A DNA stretch of 64,000 nucleotides from Hansschlegelia beijingensis (lineage in GTDB: Bacteria; Pseudomonadota; Alphaproteobacteria; Rhizobiales; Methylopilaceae). Where the stretch lies: assembly GCF_014196425.1 (NCBI RefSeq), contig NZ_JACIDR010000003.1:434001-498000 (forward strand), given 5' to 3'. A program made the translations under genes and the position numbers. The notes beneath the pieces are model-generated. The model saw only the letters and a list, made by a program, of their open reading frames with translations, had not been told where the DNA came from and ran no database searches. This document shows positions 8,292 through 16,848 of this stretch, piece by piece. The stretch's first letter is position 1; each line of letters opens with the position of its first letter.

Positions 8292-8717
8292 ATGAGCAAG
8301 AACCAGCAGAACCAGAACCAGAAAAAGGCCGGAGTGGGCGGCCTTGTTCTTGGCGACGGCGACATCGAGATCAACGCGGGCTATCCGACGACCAAGATGA
8401 AGGTGCGCAACACCGGCGATCGGCCGGTGCAGGTCGGCTCCCATTTCCACTTCTTCGAAGTGAACGCGGCGCTCGAATTCGATCGCGAACACGCCTTCGG
8501 CAAGCGGCTCAACATTCCGGCCACCACGGCGCTGCGCTTCGAGCCCGGCGACGAGAAGGAGGTGGTGCTCGTGCCCTTTCAGGGCAAGCAACGGGTGCTG
8601 GGCTTCAACGGCCTCGTCAACGGCTGGGTCGGCGACGAGAACTACAACGACTATCGACCCCGCCTGACAGACGCCCTCGAGCGCGCCGGGCGCTACGGCT
8701 TCAAGAGCAAACCGTAA
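8292..8717 (+). CDS. ureB: Urease subunit beta
   Basis: A 141-residue UreB. After a polar N-terminal extension rich in Gln, Asn and Lys it has the conserved core: [56 protein letters not shown] and the [21 protein letters not shown] stretch. It forms the urease core together with UreA and UreC. It lies 20 nt after ureA and 34 nt before ureC, in one transcription unit. Confidence 0.93.
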   Translation: MSKNQQNQNQKKAGVGGLVLGDGDIEINAGYPTTKMKVRNTGDRPVQVGSHFHFFEVNAALEFDREHAFGKRLNIPATTALRFEPGDEKEVVLVPFQGKQRVLGFNGLVNGWVGDENYNDYRPRLTDALERAGRYGFKSKP

Positions 8718-8751
8718 GGGGCCGCCACGTTCTCGAAATGGAGCTCCGGAG

Positions 8752-10470
8752 ATGGTCAAGATCTCGAGGCAGCAATACTCCGACCTTTACGGCCCGACGA
8801 CCGGCGACAAGGTGCGGCTCGCCGACACCGATCTCTACATCGAGATCGAGAAGGATCTGCGCGTCTATGGCGAGGAGGCCGTCTATGGCGGCGGCAAGAC
8901 GCTGCGCGACGGAATGGGCTTCGACAACGAACTCACCAGCGCGGCCGGCGCGCCCGATCTCATCATCACCAATGTCACCGTGCTCGACGCCATCCAGGGC
9001 GTCGTCAAGGCCGATGTCGGGGTCAAGAACGGGCTGATCTGCGGCATCGGCAAGGCCGGCAACCCGTCCATCATGTCCGGCGTGACCCCGGGTCTTGCGC
9101 TCGGACCGGGGACCGACGCCATCTCGGGCGAGCACCTCATCCTCACCGCGGGCGGCATCGACGCGCATGTCCACTACATCTCGCCGCAGCAGGGGCTGGC
9201 GGCCCTGTCCAACGGCGTGACCACGCTGTTCGGCGGCGGCATCGGACCGAGCGACGGCACCAACGGCACCACCATCACTCCGGGCACCTGGAACATCGAG
9301 ATGATGCTCCGCTCGTTCGACGCCTGGCCCATCAACGCCGGCGTGCTCGGCAAGGGGAACGGCTCGGCGCCGGTTCCGCTGAAGGAGCAGCTCCGCGCCG
9401 GGGCGGCGGGCTTCAAGATTCATGAGGACTGGGGGTCGACCCCGGCCGCGATCCGCAACGCGCTCACCGTGGCGGACGCTTACGACGTTCAGGTCTGCAT
9501 CCACACGGACACGCTGAACGAGTCCGGCTTCGTCGAGAACACGATCGCGGCCTTCGAGGGCCGCACGATCCACACCTACCACACGGAGGGCGCCGGGGGC
9601 GGCCACGCCCCGGACATCATCCGCGTCGCCTCGCTCTCGAACGTCATACCGAGCTCGACCAATCCGACGCTGCCCTACGGCGTCAACTCGCAGGCCGAAT
9701 TGTTCGACATGACGATGATCTGTCACAATCTCAGCCCGAAGATCCCCACCGACGTCGCCTTCGCGGAAAGCCGCGTCCGCCCCGAGACCATCGCCGCGGA
9801 GAACGTGCTCCACGACCTCGGGGCGATCTCGATCCTGTCCAGCGACAGCCAGGCCATGGGGCGCGTCGGCGAGAACTGGGCGCGCGCCACCCAGACCGCG
9901 GATCTGATGAAGCAGCGCCGGGGCGCCTACAAGGGCGACAACTCGGGCAATGACAACGAACGCGTCCTGCGCTTCGTCGCCAAGATCACCATCAATCCCG
10001 CCATCGCACAGGGCGTGTCTCACGTCATCGGCTCGGTCGAGGTCGGCAAGATGGCGGACCTCGTGCTTTGGGAGCCGGCGTTCTTCGGCGCGAAGCCGAA
10101 GATGGTCATCAAGGGCGGCATGATCTCCTGGGCCCTGATGGGCGACCCGAACGCGTCACTGCCGACGCCCCAGCCGGTGATGTACCGGCCGATGTTCGGC
10201 GCCCAGGGCTCGGCGCTGACGAAAACCCGGGCGACCTTCACCTCGCACGCCGCCCTGGAGGACGGCATCGTGGAGCGTTACGAGCTGAAGTCTCAGGTCG
10301 TGCCGGTCTATCGCACGCGGACGATCACGAAGACCTCGATGGTGCGCAACACCGCGATGCCGGTCATCGAGGTCAATCCGGAGACGTTCGCCGTCACGGT
10401 CGATGGCGTTCACGCCACGATCGAGCCGGCGACCCGTCTCCCGCTCGCCCAGCTCTACTTCTTCAGCTGA
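8752..10470 (+). CDS. ureC: Urease subunit alpha (catalytic)
   Basis: A 572-residue Ni-dependent amidohydrolase that hydrolyses urea to ammonia and carbamate. Metal and active-site motifs are present: [14 protein letters not shown] (two Ni-binding His), [12 protein letters not shown] (carbamylated Lys bridging both Ni), [28 protein letters not shown], and [12 protein letters not shown] with the last ligand Asp. The mobile flap reads [11 protein letters not shown] where most ureases have CHHL: the flap Cys and the catalytic His next to it are kept, and the following His is Asn. The rest of the flap region is also divergent ([13 protein letters not shown]). Full length, so presumably active. 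Confidence 0.93.
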   Translation: MVKISRQQYSDLYGPTTGDKVRLADTDLYIEIEKDLRVYGEEAVYGGGKTLRDGMGFDNELTSAAGAPDLIITNVTVLDAIQGVVKADVGVKNGLICGIGKAGNPSIMSGVTPGLALGPGTDAISGEHLILTAGGIDAHVHYISPQQGLAALSNGVTTLFGGGIGPSDGTNGTTITPGTWNIEMMLRSFDAWPINAGVLGKGNGSAPVPLKEQLRAGAAGFKIHEDWGSTPAAIRNALTVADAYDVQVCIHTDTLNESGFVENTIAAFEGRTIHTYHTEGAGGGHAPDIIRVASLSNVIPSSTNPTLPYGVNSQAELFDMTMICHNLSPKIPTDVAFAESRVRPETIAAENVLHDLGAISILSSDSQAMGRVGENWARATQTADLMKQRRGAYKGDNSGNDNERVLRFVAKITINPAIAQGVSHVIGSVEVGKMADLVLWEPAFFGAKPKMVIKGGMISWALMGDPNASLPTPQPVMYRPMFGAQGSALTKTRATFTSHAALEDGIVERYELKSQVVPVYRTRTITKTSMVRNTAMPVIEVNPETFAVTVDGVHATIEPATRLPLAQLYFFS

Positions 10471-10485
10471 GCCCTGCGTCCTGCG

Positions 10486-10507
10486 GTGGAGGGCGGCGCC
10501 CCTCCAC
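10486..10507 (+). terminator. Strong hairpin between ureC and crcB, possible attenuator or mRNA processing signal
   Basis: gtggaggg (10486-10493) and ccctccac (10500-10507) form a perfect 8-bp stem with a 6-nt loop. There is no T-run after it, so it is not a classical intrinsic terminator. It could lower distal expression or protect the ureABC transcript 3' end. It does not fit the fluoride-riboswitch (crcB RNA) consensus. Confidence 0.5.
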
Positions 10508-10530
10508 ATGAACCGGGTGGCATGTTCCGT

Positions 10531-10914
10531 ATGAACGCGAGCGATTTCCTGTGGGTGGGCGTTGGAGGCGGCATCGGCTCCCTGCTGCGCTGGCAGGTCG
10601 GCGCTCTCATCGGCCGCTGGATCGATGCGCCGTTCAAGTTCGGCACCTTTTTCGTCAATGTCTCGGGCGCGTTCGTGATCGCCTATATTTCCGCCCTGCT
10701 GGCGATCGGCTGGGAAGAGCGCTTCGGAACGCTCATTTCTTCGCTGGTGCTCACCGGAGTGCTCGGCGGCTACACGACGTTCAGCACCATGCAGCTTGAC
10801 GCGGTCCAGATGACCGAGGGCGGGCGCAGCGCGCTGGCCCTCGTCTATCTCGTCACATCCGTCGGCGCCGGGCTTCTCGCCGCGGCCGCAGGCGTGATGC
10901 TGGCGCACGCATAG
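10531..10914 (+). CDS. crcB: CrcB/Fluc fluoride channel, subunit 1
   Basis: A 127-residue, four-helix membrane protein of the CrcB/Fluc family with its signatures GGGIGSLLRW, GTFFVNVSGAF and GVLGGYTTFSTM (the Thr-Thr-Phe-Ser box next to the fluoride pore). Fluc proteins are dual-topology dimers, or heterodimers encoded by gene pairs, that export fluoride. The ATG at 10531 has gggtgg 10 nt upstream; an ATG at 10522 and a GTG at 10486 are in-frame alternatives. It lies between ureC and ureE with its partner 9 nt downstream. Confidence 0.85.
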   Translation: MNASDFLWVGVGGGIGSLLRWQVGALIGRWIDAPFKFGTFFVNVSGAFVIAYISALLAIGWEERFGTLISSLVLTGVLGGYTTFSTMQLDAVQMTEGGRSALALVYLVTSVGAGLLAAAAGVMLAHA

Positions 10915-10923
10915 GAGGCGGGG

Positions 10924-11307
10924 ATGCTGGCGTCGGCGCTCATCGTCTTCGTCGGCGGCGGTTTAGGCGCGATGGCGCGCGAGCTCTCCATGCTCGCTCT
11001 CGGGCGCTACAGCGCCGCGTTCCCGTTCGACATCTTCGTGGCGAACATCCTCGCCTCGTTTCTTCTCGGTCTGGTGTTCGGCCTTCATCGCGCGCGCCGG
11101 GCGTCCGACAATGCTTCGCTGCTGCTGTCGACGGGCTTCTGCGGGGGCATGTCGACCTTCTCCTCCTTCGTCTACGGAACCTATTCGGAGATGACGAAGC
11201 CCGGGGAGTTCGGTCTTGCCATGCTCTATGTGCTGGCCAGCCTTGTCGTCGGTTACGCCGTTACTTGGTGCGGTCTTCGGGCGGCGACCTCGTTGCGCCG
11301 CGCCTGA
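10924..11307 (+). CDS. crcB: CrcB/Fluc fluoride channel, subunit 2
   Basis: A 127-residue CrcB/Fluc protein with GGGLGAMARE, DIFVANILASFLLGL and GFCGGMSTFSSF motifs; its TTFS-type box reads STFSS. It differs clearly from the preceding gene, which fits a heterodimeric Fluc pair of opposite topology rather than a recent duplication. gaggcggg precedes the ATG. Because fluoride is a known inhibitor of the urease dinickel centre, its place inside the urease operon suggests protection of the enzyme (inference). Confidence 0.85.
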   Translation: MLASALIVFVGGGLGAMARELSMLALGRYSAAFPFDIFVANILASFLLGLVFGLHRARRASDNASLLLSTGFCGGMSTFSSFVYGTYSEMTKPGEFGLAMLYVLASLVVGYAVTWCGLRAATSLRRA

Positions 11308-11330
11308 GGTCGAACTGCTTGGAGGCGGAC

Positions 11331-12017
11331 ATGATCCTCGTCGAAGGAACGCTCGGCAATCTCCGAGACCCGCTCTGGCGGGAGCGCGCGGCGTCAGGCG
11401 CGCTCGACCTGCTGGTGCTGGAGCAGTGGGAGGCGCCGAAGAGCCGGCTGCGCAAGGCGAGCGAAGGCGGCGTCGAGCTCGCCGTCTCGCTGCCGCGCTC
11501 CGAGCAACTGCATGACGGTGACGTGCTGCATTACGACGAGGCGACCAACACCGTCATCGCGGCGCGCATCGCCCTCAAGGACGTGCTGGTGATCGAGCTC
11601 GAAGGCGTCGAGAAGCTCTCGCCGCCAGAAATCCTGCGCACCTGCTTCGAGCTGGGCCACGGCCTCGGCAACCAGCACTGGCCGGCGGTCATCAAGGGAA
11701 CGACCGTCTATGTGCCGCTGTCGGTCGACCAGAAGGTCATGGCGTCGGTGATGCGCACCCACGCCTTCCAGCACGTGAAGACGCATTTCGCGCCCGGCGA
11801 GGAAATCGCCGCCAGGCTGGAGCCTCGCGAGGCGCGCATGCTGTTCGCCGGCGCGGACGCCACGCCGCACCACCATCACGACCTGCATCCGCACGAGCAC
11901 GACCATGCGCATGACCACGACCACGGCCATTCGCATGATCATGGCCACGCCCATTCGCATGATCATGATCATGACCACGGGCATGCGCACGCCCACAGCC
12001 ATGAGCCGGTGAAGTGA
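11331..12017 (+). CDS. ureE: Urease accessory protein UreE, nickel metallochaperone with long His tail
   Basis: 228 residues. The N-terminal peptide-binding domain and central metal-binding domain (CFELGHGLGNQHWPA with the conserved dimer-interface His; THAFQHV) are followed by a C-terminal tail of about 50 residues made largely of His, Asp, Ala and Gly with many H-x-H repeats. UreE delivers Ni2+ to the UreDFG-apo-urease complex. ggagg lies 5 nt before the ATG at 11331. The stop shares one base with the ureF start (TGATG). The tail length suggests substantial Ni storage. Confidence 0.92.
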   Translation: MILVEGTLGNLRDPLWRERAASGALDLLVLEQWEAPKSRLRKASEGGVELAVSLPRSEQLHDGDVLHYDEATNTVIAARIALKDVLVIELEGVEKLSPPEILRTCFELGHGLGNQHWPAVIKGTTVYVPLSVDQKVMASVMRTHAFQHVKTHFAPGEEIAARLEPREARMLFAGADATPHHHHDLHPHEHDHAHDHDHGHSHDHGHAHSHDHDHDHGHAHAHSHEPVK

Positions 12018-12736
12018 TGGCGGACCGGGCGAGCGGGCGCGGCGGCTCTCCGGGCATGGCGCATCTCGCGCGCCTGCTGCAGTTTTCCGACTCGACGCTG
12101 CCGATCGGATCTTTCGCCTTCTCCAACGGACTGGAGTCGGCGGTGCAGACCGGCGTCGTATCCGACCCTGAAAGCCTGCTGGCCTATGTCGATCTCATCC
12201 TGCGACAGACCGCGCGGATGGACGGGATCGCGCTGCTCCATGCGCATCGCGCCGCGCTCGCCCGCGACCATGAGGCGATCCTTCTGGCCGACCGCGAGCT
12301 GTTCTGCCGGAGGGTCGGCGAGGAGCAGCAGCTGATGCTGACCCGCGTCGGCAAGAAGTTCGCCGAGCTGGTGATCAAGATCATGCCGTCGCCGGCGCTG
12401 GAGCGCTGGCTCGCGGACATCAGGGCGAACGCGACGCCCGGTTGCCTGCCGGTCGGCCAGGCGATCGCGCTCGCGCACATGGACGTCGACGAGGCCGAGG
12501 CCTTCGTCATGCACCAGTACGCCATCGCCTCCATGATCATGAGCGCGGCGCTGCGGCTCATGCGCATCGATCATCTCGACACGCAGCGCATCCTGTTCAC
12601 CGCGCAGGGGCGCGTCGAGGGCGACTATCGGGCCGTCCGCGACCGCTCGCTCGATGAGATGGCGTCGTTCGCCCCGGTGTTCGACGTCCTGGTCGCCCAT
12701 CACACGACGACGCATGTCCGCCTGTTCATGAACTGA
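12017..12736 (+). CDS. ureF: Urease accessory protein UreF
   Basis: A 239-residue helical UreF with the family motif LLQFSDSTLPIGSFAFSNGLE near the N-terminus and later conserved DIRANATPGCLPVGQA and TTTHVRLFMN-like ends. UreF joins UreD and UreG in the GTP-dependent complex that inserts carbamylated-Lys-bound Ni into UreC. The ATG at 12017 overlaps the ureE stop; the GTG one codon upstream is an equivalent start. Confidence 0.9.
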   Translation: MADRASGRGGSPGMAHLARLLQFSDSTLPIGSFAFSNGLESAVQTGVVSDPESLLAYVDLILRQTARMDGIALLHAHRAALARDHEAILLADRELFCRRVGEEQQLMLTRVGKKFAELVIKIMPSPALERWLADIRANATPGCLPVGQAIALAHMDVDEAEAFVMHQYAIASMIMSAALRLMRIDHLDTQRILFTAQGRVEGDYRAVRDRSLDEMASFAPVFDVLVAHHTTTHVRLFMN

Positions 12737-12763
12737 ACACGGCATCGGCGAAGGAGCCGTCCA

Positions 12764-13411
12764 ATGAAGAAGATCACGCGCATCGGCATCGGCGGCCCGG
12801 TCGGCTCGGGCAAGACCGCCGTGATCGAGACGATCACGCCGCGGCTGATCGATCTCGGCGTCAAGCCGCTGATCATCACCAACGACGTCGTCACCACCGA
12901 GGACGCCAAGCAGGTGCGCCGCACGCTCAACGGCATCCTGGTCGAGGAGAAGATCGTCGGCGTCGAGACCGGCGCCTGCCCCCACACCGCGGTGCGCGAG
13001 GACCCGTCGATGAACATCGCCGCCGTCGAGGAGCTCGAGGCGGCCTATCCGGACAGCGACGTGATCCTGATCGAGTCCGGCGGCGACAACCTGACCCTGA
13101 CCTTCAGCCCGGCGCTGGCGGATTTCTACATCTACGTCATCGACGTCGCGGCCGGCGACAAGATCCCGCGCAAGAACGGCGCGGGCGTCTGCCAGTCCGA
13201 CATTCTCGTCATCAACAAGAAGGACCTCGCGCCCTATGTGGGCGCGAGCCTCGAGGTGATGGACCGCGACTCCCGGCTGATGCGCGGCAAGAAGCCGTTC
13301 GTCTTCACCAACTGCAAGACCGGGGAGGGCGTCGACGAGCTGATGCGCCTCATCCTCGACCTCGCGCTGTTCGACGTGAAGGTGGCCCGGCCCGAGAAGG
13401 TGGACGCCTGA
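12764..13411 (+). CDS. ureG: Urease accessory GTPase UreG
   Basis: A 215-residue SIMIBI-class GTPase: P-loop [13 protein letters not shown] near residue 8, metal-binding Cys-Pro-His ([12 protein letters not shown]) that forms the Ni site of the UreG dimer, [13 protein letters not shown], the guanine-specificity motif [10 protein letters not shown], and [12 protein letters not shown] hydrolysis drives nickel transfer from UreE to apo-urease. It lies 27 nt after ureF and 3 nt before ureD. Confidence 0.95.
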   Translation: MKKITRIGIGGPVGSGKTAVIETITPRLIDLGVKPLIITNDVVTTEDAKQVRRTLNGILVEEKIVGVETGACPHTAVREDPSMNIAAVEELEAAYPDSDVILIESGGDNLTLTFSPALADFYIYVIDVAAGDKIPRKNGAGVCQSDILVINKKDLAPYVGASLEVMDRDSRLMRGKKPFVFTNCKTGEGVDELMRLILDLALFDVKVARPEKVDA

Positions 13412-13414
13412 GGC

Positions 13415-14350
13415 ATGGCGCTTCTCGAGCAACTCGGACGTCTCGACTCGGCGCGGGAGCTGCGCGACTTCCAGACGGAGCCGGCGCAGATGCGCGCGGC
13501 CGCGCCGGGCAAGGTCGGAGAGCTGCGGCTCGGCTTCTCGCTGCGCGACGACCGTTCGGTGTTGCACGACCTCTACCGCGTGGCGCCGCTTCTGGTGCAG
13601 CAGGCGCTGTACTGGGACGAGGCGATGCCGGAACTGCCGATCTGCTCGATCATCTCGATCGGCGGCGGCATCCTCCAGGGCGACCGCTACAGGATCGACA
13701 TCACGGTCGCCGAGGGGGCGTGCGCCCACGTCACCTCGCAGAGCGCCAACAGAATTCACCAGATGGACGCGAACTACGCCTCGCAGCACCAGACGGTGAC
13801 GCTGGAGAGCGGCGCCTATCTCGAATACCTGCCCGATTTCACCATCGCGTATCGCGACTCCCGCTTCATCAATCACAGCGACATCGTCATCGCCGAAGAT
13901 GCGACGCTGCTCTATGGCGAGATGATGCTTGCGGGCCGCAAGCATCACCATGCGGATGAGCGCTTCGGCCTCGATCTGCTGTCGGTGGCGGTGGCGGTGC
14001 GCCGCCCGGACGGCCGCAAGCTGTTCGCCGAAAAGATCCTGATCGAGAAGGGCGACCCCACCATCGACTATCCGGCCGTGATGCGCGGCTACGACGCCTT
14101 CGCCAACATCATGTGCCTGACGCCGCCCGCCGTGGCGGCGCGCATCCGGGACCGCTACGAGACCAATTTCCCGCCGGAGGCGCCGCGCGCGATCTCCGGG
14201 GTCTGCCGCCTGCCCAACGACGCCGGACTGATGCTGCGCGCGGTGGGCGAGGAAACCTACGACGTGCGCAACGAGGTGCGCCGGTTCTGGCGCATCGTCC
14301 GCGAGGAGGCGCGCGGCCGGACGCTTCCAGAAGAGTTCCTCTGGCGCTGA
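13415..14350 (+). CDS. ureD: Urease accessory protein UreD
   Basis: 311 residues with the UreD/UreH core: GKVGELRLGFSLRDDRSVLHDLYRVAPL, GGGILQGDRYRIDITV, HVTSQSANRIHQMD, and the LEYLPDFTIAYRDSRF segment. UreD is the scaffold of the UreDFG activation complex and forms an internal tunnel for Ni passage to UreC. It directly follows ureG and completes the accessory set, so the operon should be self-sufficient for urease maturation. Confidence 0.92.
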   Translation: MALLEQLGRLDSARELRDFQTEPAQMRAAAPGKVGELRLGFSLRDDRSVLHDLYRVAPLLVQQALYWDEAMPELPICSIISIGGGILQGDRYRIDITVAEGACAHVTSQSANRIHQMDANYASQHQTVTLESGAYLEYLPDFTIAYRDSRFINHSDIVIAEDATLLYGEMMLAGRKHHHADERFGLDLLSVAVAVRRPDGRKLFAEKILIEKGDPTIDYPAVMRGYDAFANIMCLTPPAVAARIRDRYETNFPPEAPRAISGVCRLPNDAGLMLRAVGEETYDVRNEVRRFWRIVREEARGRTLPEEFLWR

Positions 14351-14364
14351 CAGAAGGAAACGTC

Positions 14365-15378
14365 ATGGCCCAGCAGAGCAGCAATATCGCCGTCGAATTC
14401 CTGAAGGGGGCCAGTCAGGTGTTCTTCATGGAGAACGCGGTCACGGGCGCCCTGTTCTTCGTCGCCATGGCCTACGCCTCCTATGTCACCGGCGTCTGGG
14501 CGACCACGATCGGCGCCGCGGTCGGCGTCGTGGTCGCGACGCTCACCGCCCGGCTCATGGATTGCGACCAGAAATCCGTGGCGTCCGGACTCTACGGCTT
14601 CAACGGGATCCTGGTCGGGGCCGCGCTGCCGACCTTCATCGCCGCGTCGCCTCAACTGTGGATCTACGTCGTCGTCGGCGCCGCGGTCAGCACCGTGGTC
14701 ACCGCCGCCTTCAGCGCCACGCTGACCGCGCGATGGGAGATTCCGGGATCGACCGGGCCGTTCGTGCTGACCGGGTGGCTCCTGGTGGCCGGCGCCTACG
14801 CCTTCGGCGGGCTGGACGTCACCGGGGACGAGCCGAAGCTCGCCACCGATTACGTGCAGGGGCTGGCGGCCGTTCCCGGGCCGCTCGAACTCGTCGAGAT
14901 CTTCTTCCGCAACATCGGGCAGGTCTATCTGCTCGGAAGCGCGGTCTCCGGGGCCATCATCCTGCTCGGCGTGTTCATCGCGTCGATCCCTGCAGGCGTC
15001 GCGGCGGCGGCGGGCTCGCTCATCGCGATGCTGGTGGCGATCGGATTGGGCGCCGATCCGGCGACCGTGAGCCAGGGGCTCTTCGGCTTCAGTCCGGTGC
15101 TGACGGCGATGGCCGTGGGCGTGATCTTCATGAAGACTTCGCCGAGGGTGGTCGTCTATGCGGCGCTCGCGACCGTGACCACCGTCTTCGTGCAGGGCGC
15201 GCTCGACGTGATGGTGGCGCCGGCGGGCCTTCCGTCCTTCACGGCGCCCTACGTCCTGACGATGTATCTCTTCATCGCCCCGAAGGAACTTCTGGCGCCG
15301 CACCCGCATCGCCCTGTGTCGGATCATCTCTTCGGACATCGGCATGCCGAAAAGAGTCCGTCCACCAAGACGACTTGA
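14365..15378 (+). CDS. Urea transporter (UT/SLC14-type channel)
   Basis: A 337-residue membrane protein of the urea transporter family. The characteristic repeated features are SGLYGFNGILVGAALPTF in the first half and SQGLFGFSPVLTAMAVG in the second, the two pseudo-symmetric halves that line the urea pore. About ten hydrophobic helices are visible. The His-containing C-terminal tail is polar. A Yut/UreT-type permease closes the Brucella urease operon as well. The ATG at 14365 has aaggaa close upstream and is 14 nt after ureD, so it is co-transcribed. It provides facilitated urea entry. Confidence 0.85.
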   Translation: MAQQSSNIAVEFLKGASQVFFMENAVTGALFFVAMAYASYVTGVWATTIGAAVGVVVATLTARLMDCDQKSVASGLYGFNGILVGAALPTFIAASPQLWIYVVVGAAVSTVVTAAFSATLTARWEIPGSTGPFVLTGWLLVAGAYAFGGLDVTGDEPKLATDYVQGLAAVPGPLELVEIFFRNIGQVYLLGSAVSGAIILLGVFIASIPAGVAAAAGSLIAMLVAIGLGADPATVSQGLFGFSPVLTAMAVGVIFMKTSPRVVVYAALATVTTVFVQGALDVMVAPAGLPSFTAPYVLTMYLFIAPKELLAPHPHRPVSDHLFGHRHAEKSPSTKTT

Positions 15379-15494
15379 GCAGGATCAGGGCGCGGCGACC
15401 GACAACAGGGTGATGTGGGCGACACACGGGCCCGCGGGGTTCGAGCGCGGCCGGGCGACGGTTCCGGGCGCGCGCGTCGGAAAGGGGAACTGGT

Positions 15495-16736
15495 ATGCAA
15501 GCGATCAACGCGGGCGATACCGCCTTCATGCTCCTGTGCACCGCCCTGGTCTGCATGATGACCCCGGCGCTAGCGCTGTTCTACGGCGGCCTGGTCAAGC
15601 AACGCGACATGCTGTCGATCATGATCCAGAACTTCGTCTGCATCGGCGTCGTCGGGCTGATCTGGGTGTTCGGCGGCTTCAGTCTCGCCTTCGGGCCTGA
15701 CGTCGGCGGCTTCATCGGAAGCATCGCGCCGTATTTCGGCATGTATCACGTCGGCGTTCAGCCCAATCCGGACCTTGGGCCGAACGTCCCGTTCATCATG
15801 GTCTTCGCCTATCAGATGATGTTCGCCATCATCACGCCGGCGCTGATGACTGGCGCGTTCGTCGGGCGGTTCCGCTTCGGCGCCTATCTGTTCTTCATCG
15901 CCTTCTGGACCATCTTCGTCTACCTGCCGGCGGCGCACTGGATCTGGGGCGGCGGCTTTCTGGCGACGTTCGGCGTCGTCGACTTCGCCGGGGGCATCGT
16001 CATTCACACCTCGGCAGGTTTCTCCGCGCTGGTGACGGCCGGTTATCTCGGCAAGCGCAAGCTCGCCCCGGGCGAGAGCGAGAGCGCGCCGGCCAGCCTG
16101 CCGCTCGTGGCGCTCGGCGCAGGCCTGCTGTGGTTCGGCTGGTTCGGCTTCAACGCCGGCGGGGCCTACGCCGCGGACGCGCTGGCGGCCTACGCCTTCA
16201 CGAACACGATGCTGGCCGGCTCGATCGCGATGCTCGTCTGGATGTTCTGGGAATGGCAGGAGAGCGGCCACCCGTCCTTCTCCGGCGTCCTGGTGGGCGC
16301 GGTGGCGGGCCTCGCCACCATCACGCCCGCGTCCGGCTATGTCGAGCCGATGGCCGCGCTGGTCATCGGCGCCATCGGCGCGACGGCCTGCTATCATGCC
16401 AAGCATGTGCAGGCATGGCTGAAGATCGACGACACGCTGGAGGTCTGGCGGGCGCATGGCGTCGGCGGCATGACGGGCGCGATGCTGATCGGCGTGCTGG
16501 CGAGTTCGCACATCAATCAGGTGTCGGCCGGCCTCGACCAGCTCGGCGTCCAGGTGCTCGCCGTGGCGATCGTCGCGGCCTATGCGAGCCTCGTCACCTT
16601 CATCCTGCTGAAGATCCTGGATGGGCTGGGCATCCTGCGGGTGTCGGAAACCATCCAGCAGACCGGGCTGGACGAGCCGTTCTACGGCGAGGCCGCCTTC
16701 AATCTCTGGGACATGGATCGCGGAAGGCCGAAATGA
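15495..16736 (+). CDS. amt: Ammonium transporter (Amt/MEP/Rh family)
   Basis: 413 residues with eleven expected helices. Family motifs: DTAFMLLCTALVCMMTPALALFYGGLV near the N-terminus, AAHWIWGGGFL, DFAGGIVIHTSAG (first pore His of the twin-His pair), WFGWFGFNAGG, and VWRAHGVGGMTGAMLIG (second pore His). It imports or recaptures ammonium released by urease. There is no glnK beside it, unlike most amt loci. The C-terminal cytoplasmic region through which PII regulates Amt is present (FNLWDMDRGRPK end), so a distant PII may control it. Confidence 0.92.
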   Translation: MQAINAGDTAFMLLCTALVCMMTPALALFYGGLVKQRDMLSIMIQNFVCIGVVGLIWVFGGFSLAFGPDVGGFIGSIAPYFGMYHVGVQPNPDLGPNVPFIMVFAYQMMFAIITPALMTGAFVGRFRFGAYLFFIAFWTIFVYLPAAHWIWGGGFLATFGVVDFAGGIVIHTSAGFSALVTAGYLGKRKLAPGESESAPASLPLVALGAGLLWFGWFGFNAGGAYAADALAAYAFTNTMLAGSIAMLVWMFWEWQESGHPSFSGVLVGAVAGLATITPASGYVEPMAALVIGAIGATACYHAKHVQAWLKIDDTLEVWRAHGVGGMTGAMLIGVLASSHINQVSAGLDQLGVQVLAVAIVAAYASLVTFILLKILDGLGILRVSETIQQTGLDEPFYGEAAFNLWDMDRGRPK

Positions 16737-16790
16737 CGCCAGCGCGCGACATGGATGCGCCGCTCCGCCCGCCGTCCCACGCGCCTGACG

Positions 16791-16817
16791 CCCGCTCCGG
16801 ACGCCCGCCGGAGCGGG
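16791..16817 (+). terminator. Strong hairpin after amt
   Basis: cccgctccgg (16791-16800) and ccggagcggg (16808-16817) are perfect 10-bp complements with a 7-nt loop, 54 nt after the amt stop. No T-run follows, so termination may be Rho-assisted. It separates the nitrogen block from the SLC13-like gene. Confidence 0.6.
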
Positions 16818-16848
16818 CGAGCCTGTTCAGCCTGTCCCGCCGCCTTGC

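Noticed and set aside
10471-10530. Fluoride (crcB) riboswitch ahead of the crcB pair
   Set aside because: Only a simple 8-bp hairpin is present; conserved fluoride-aptamer blocks are missing.
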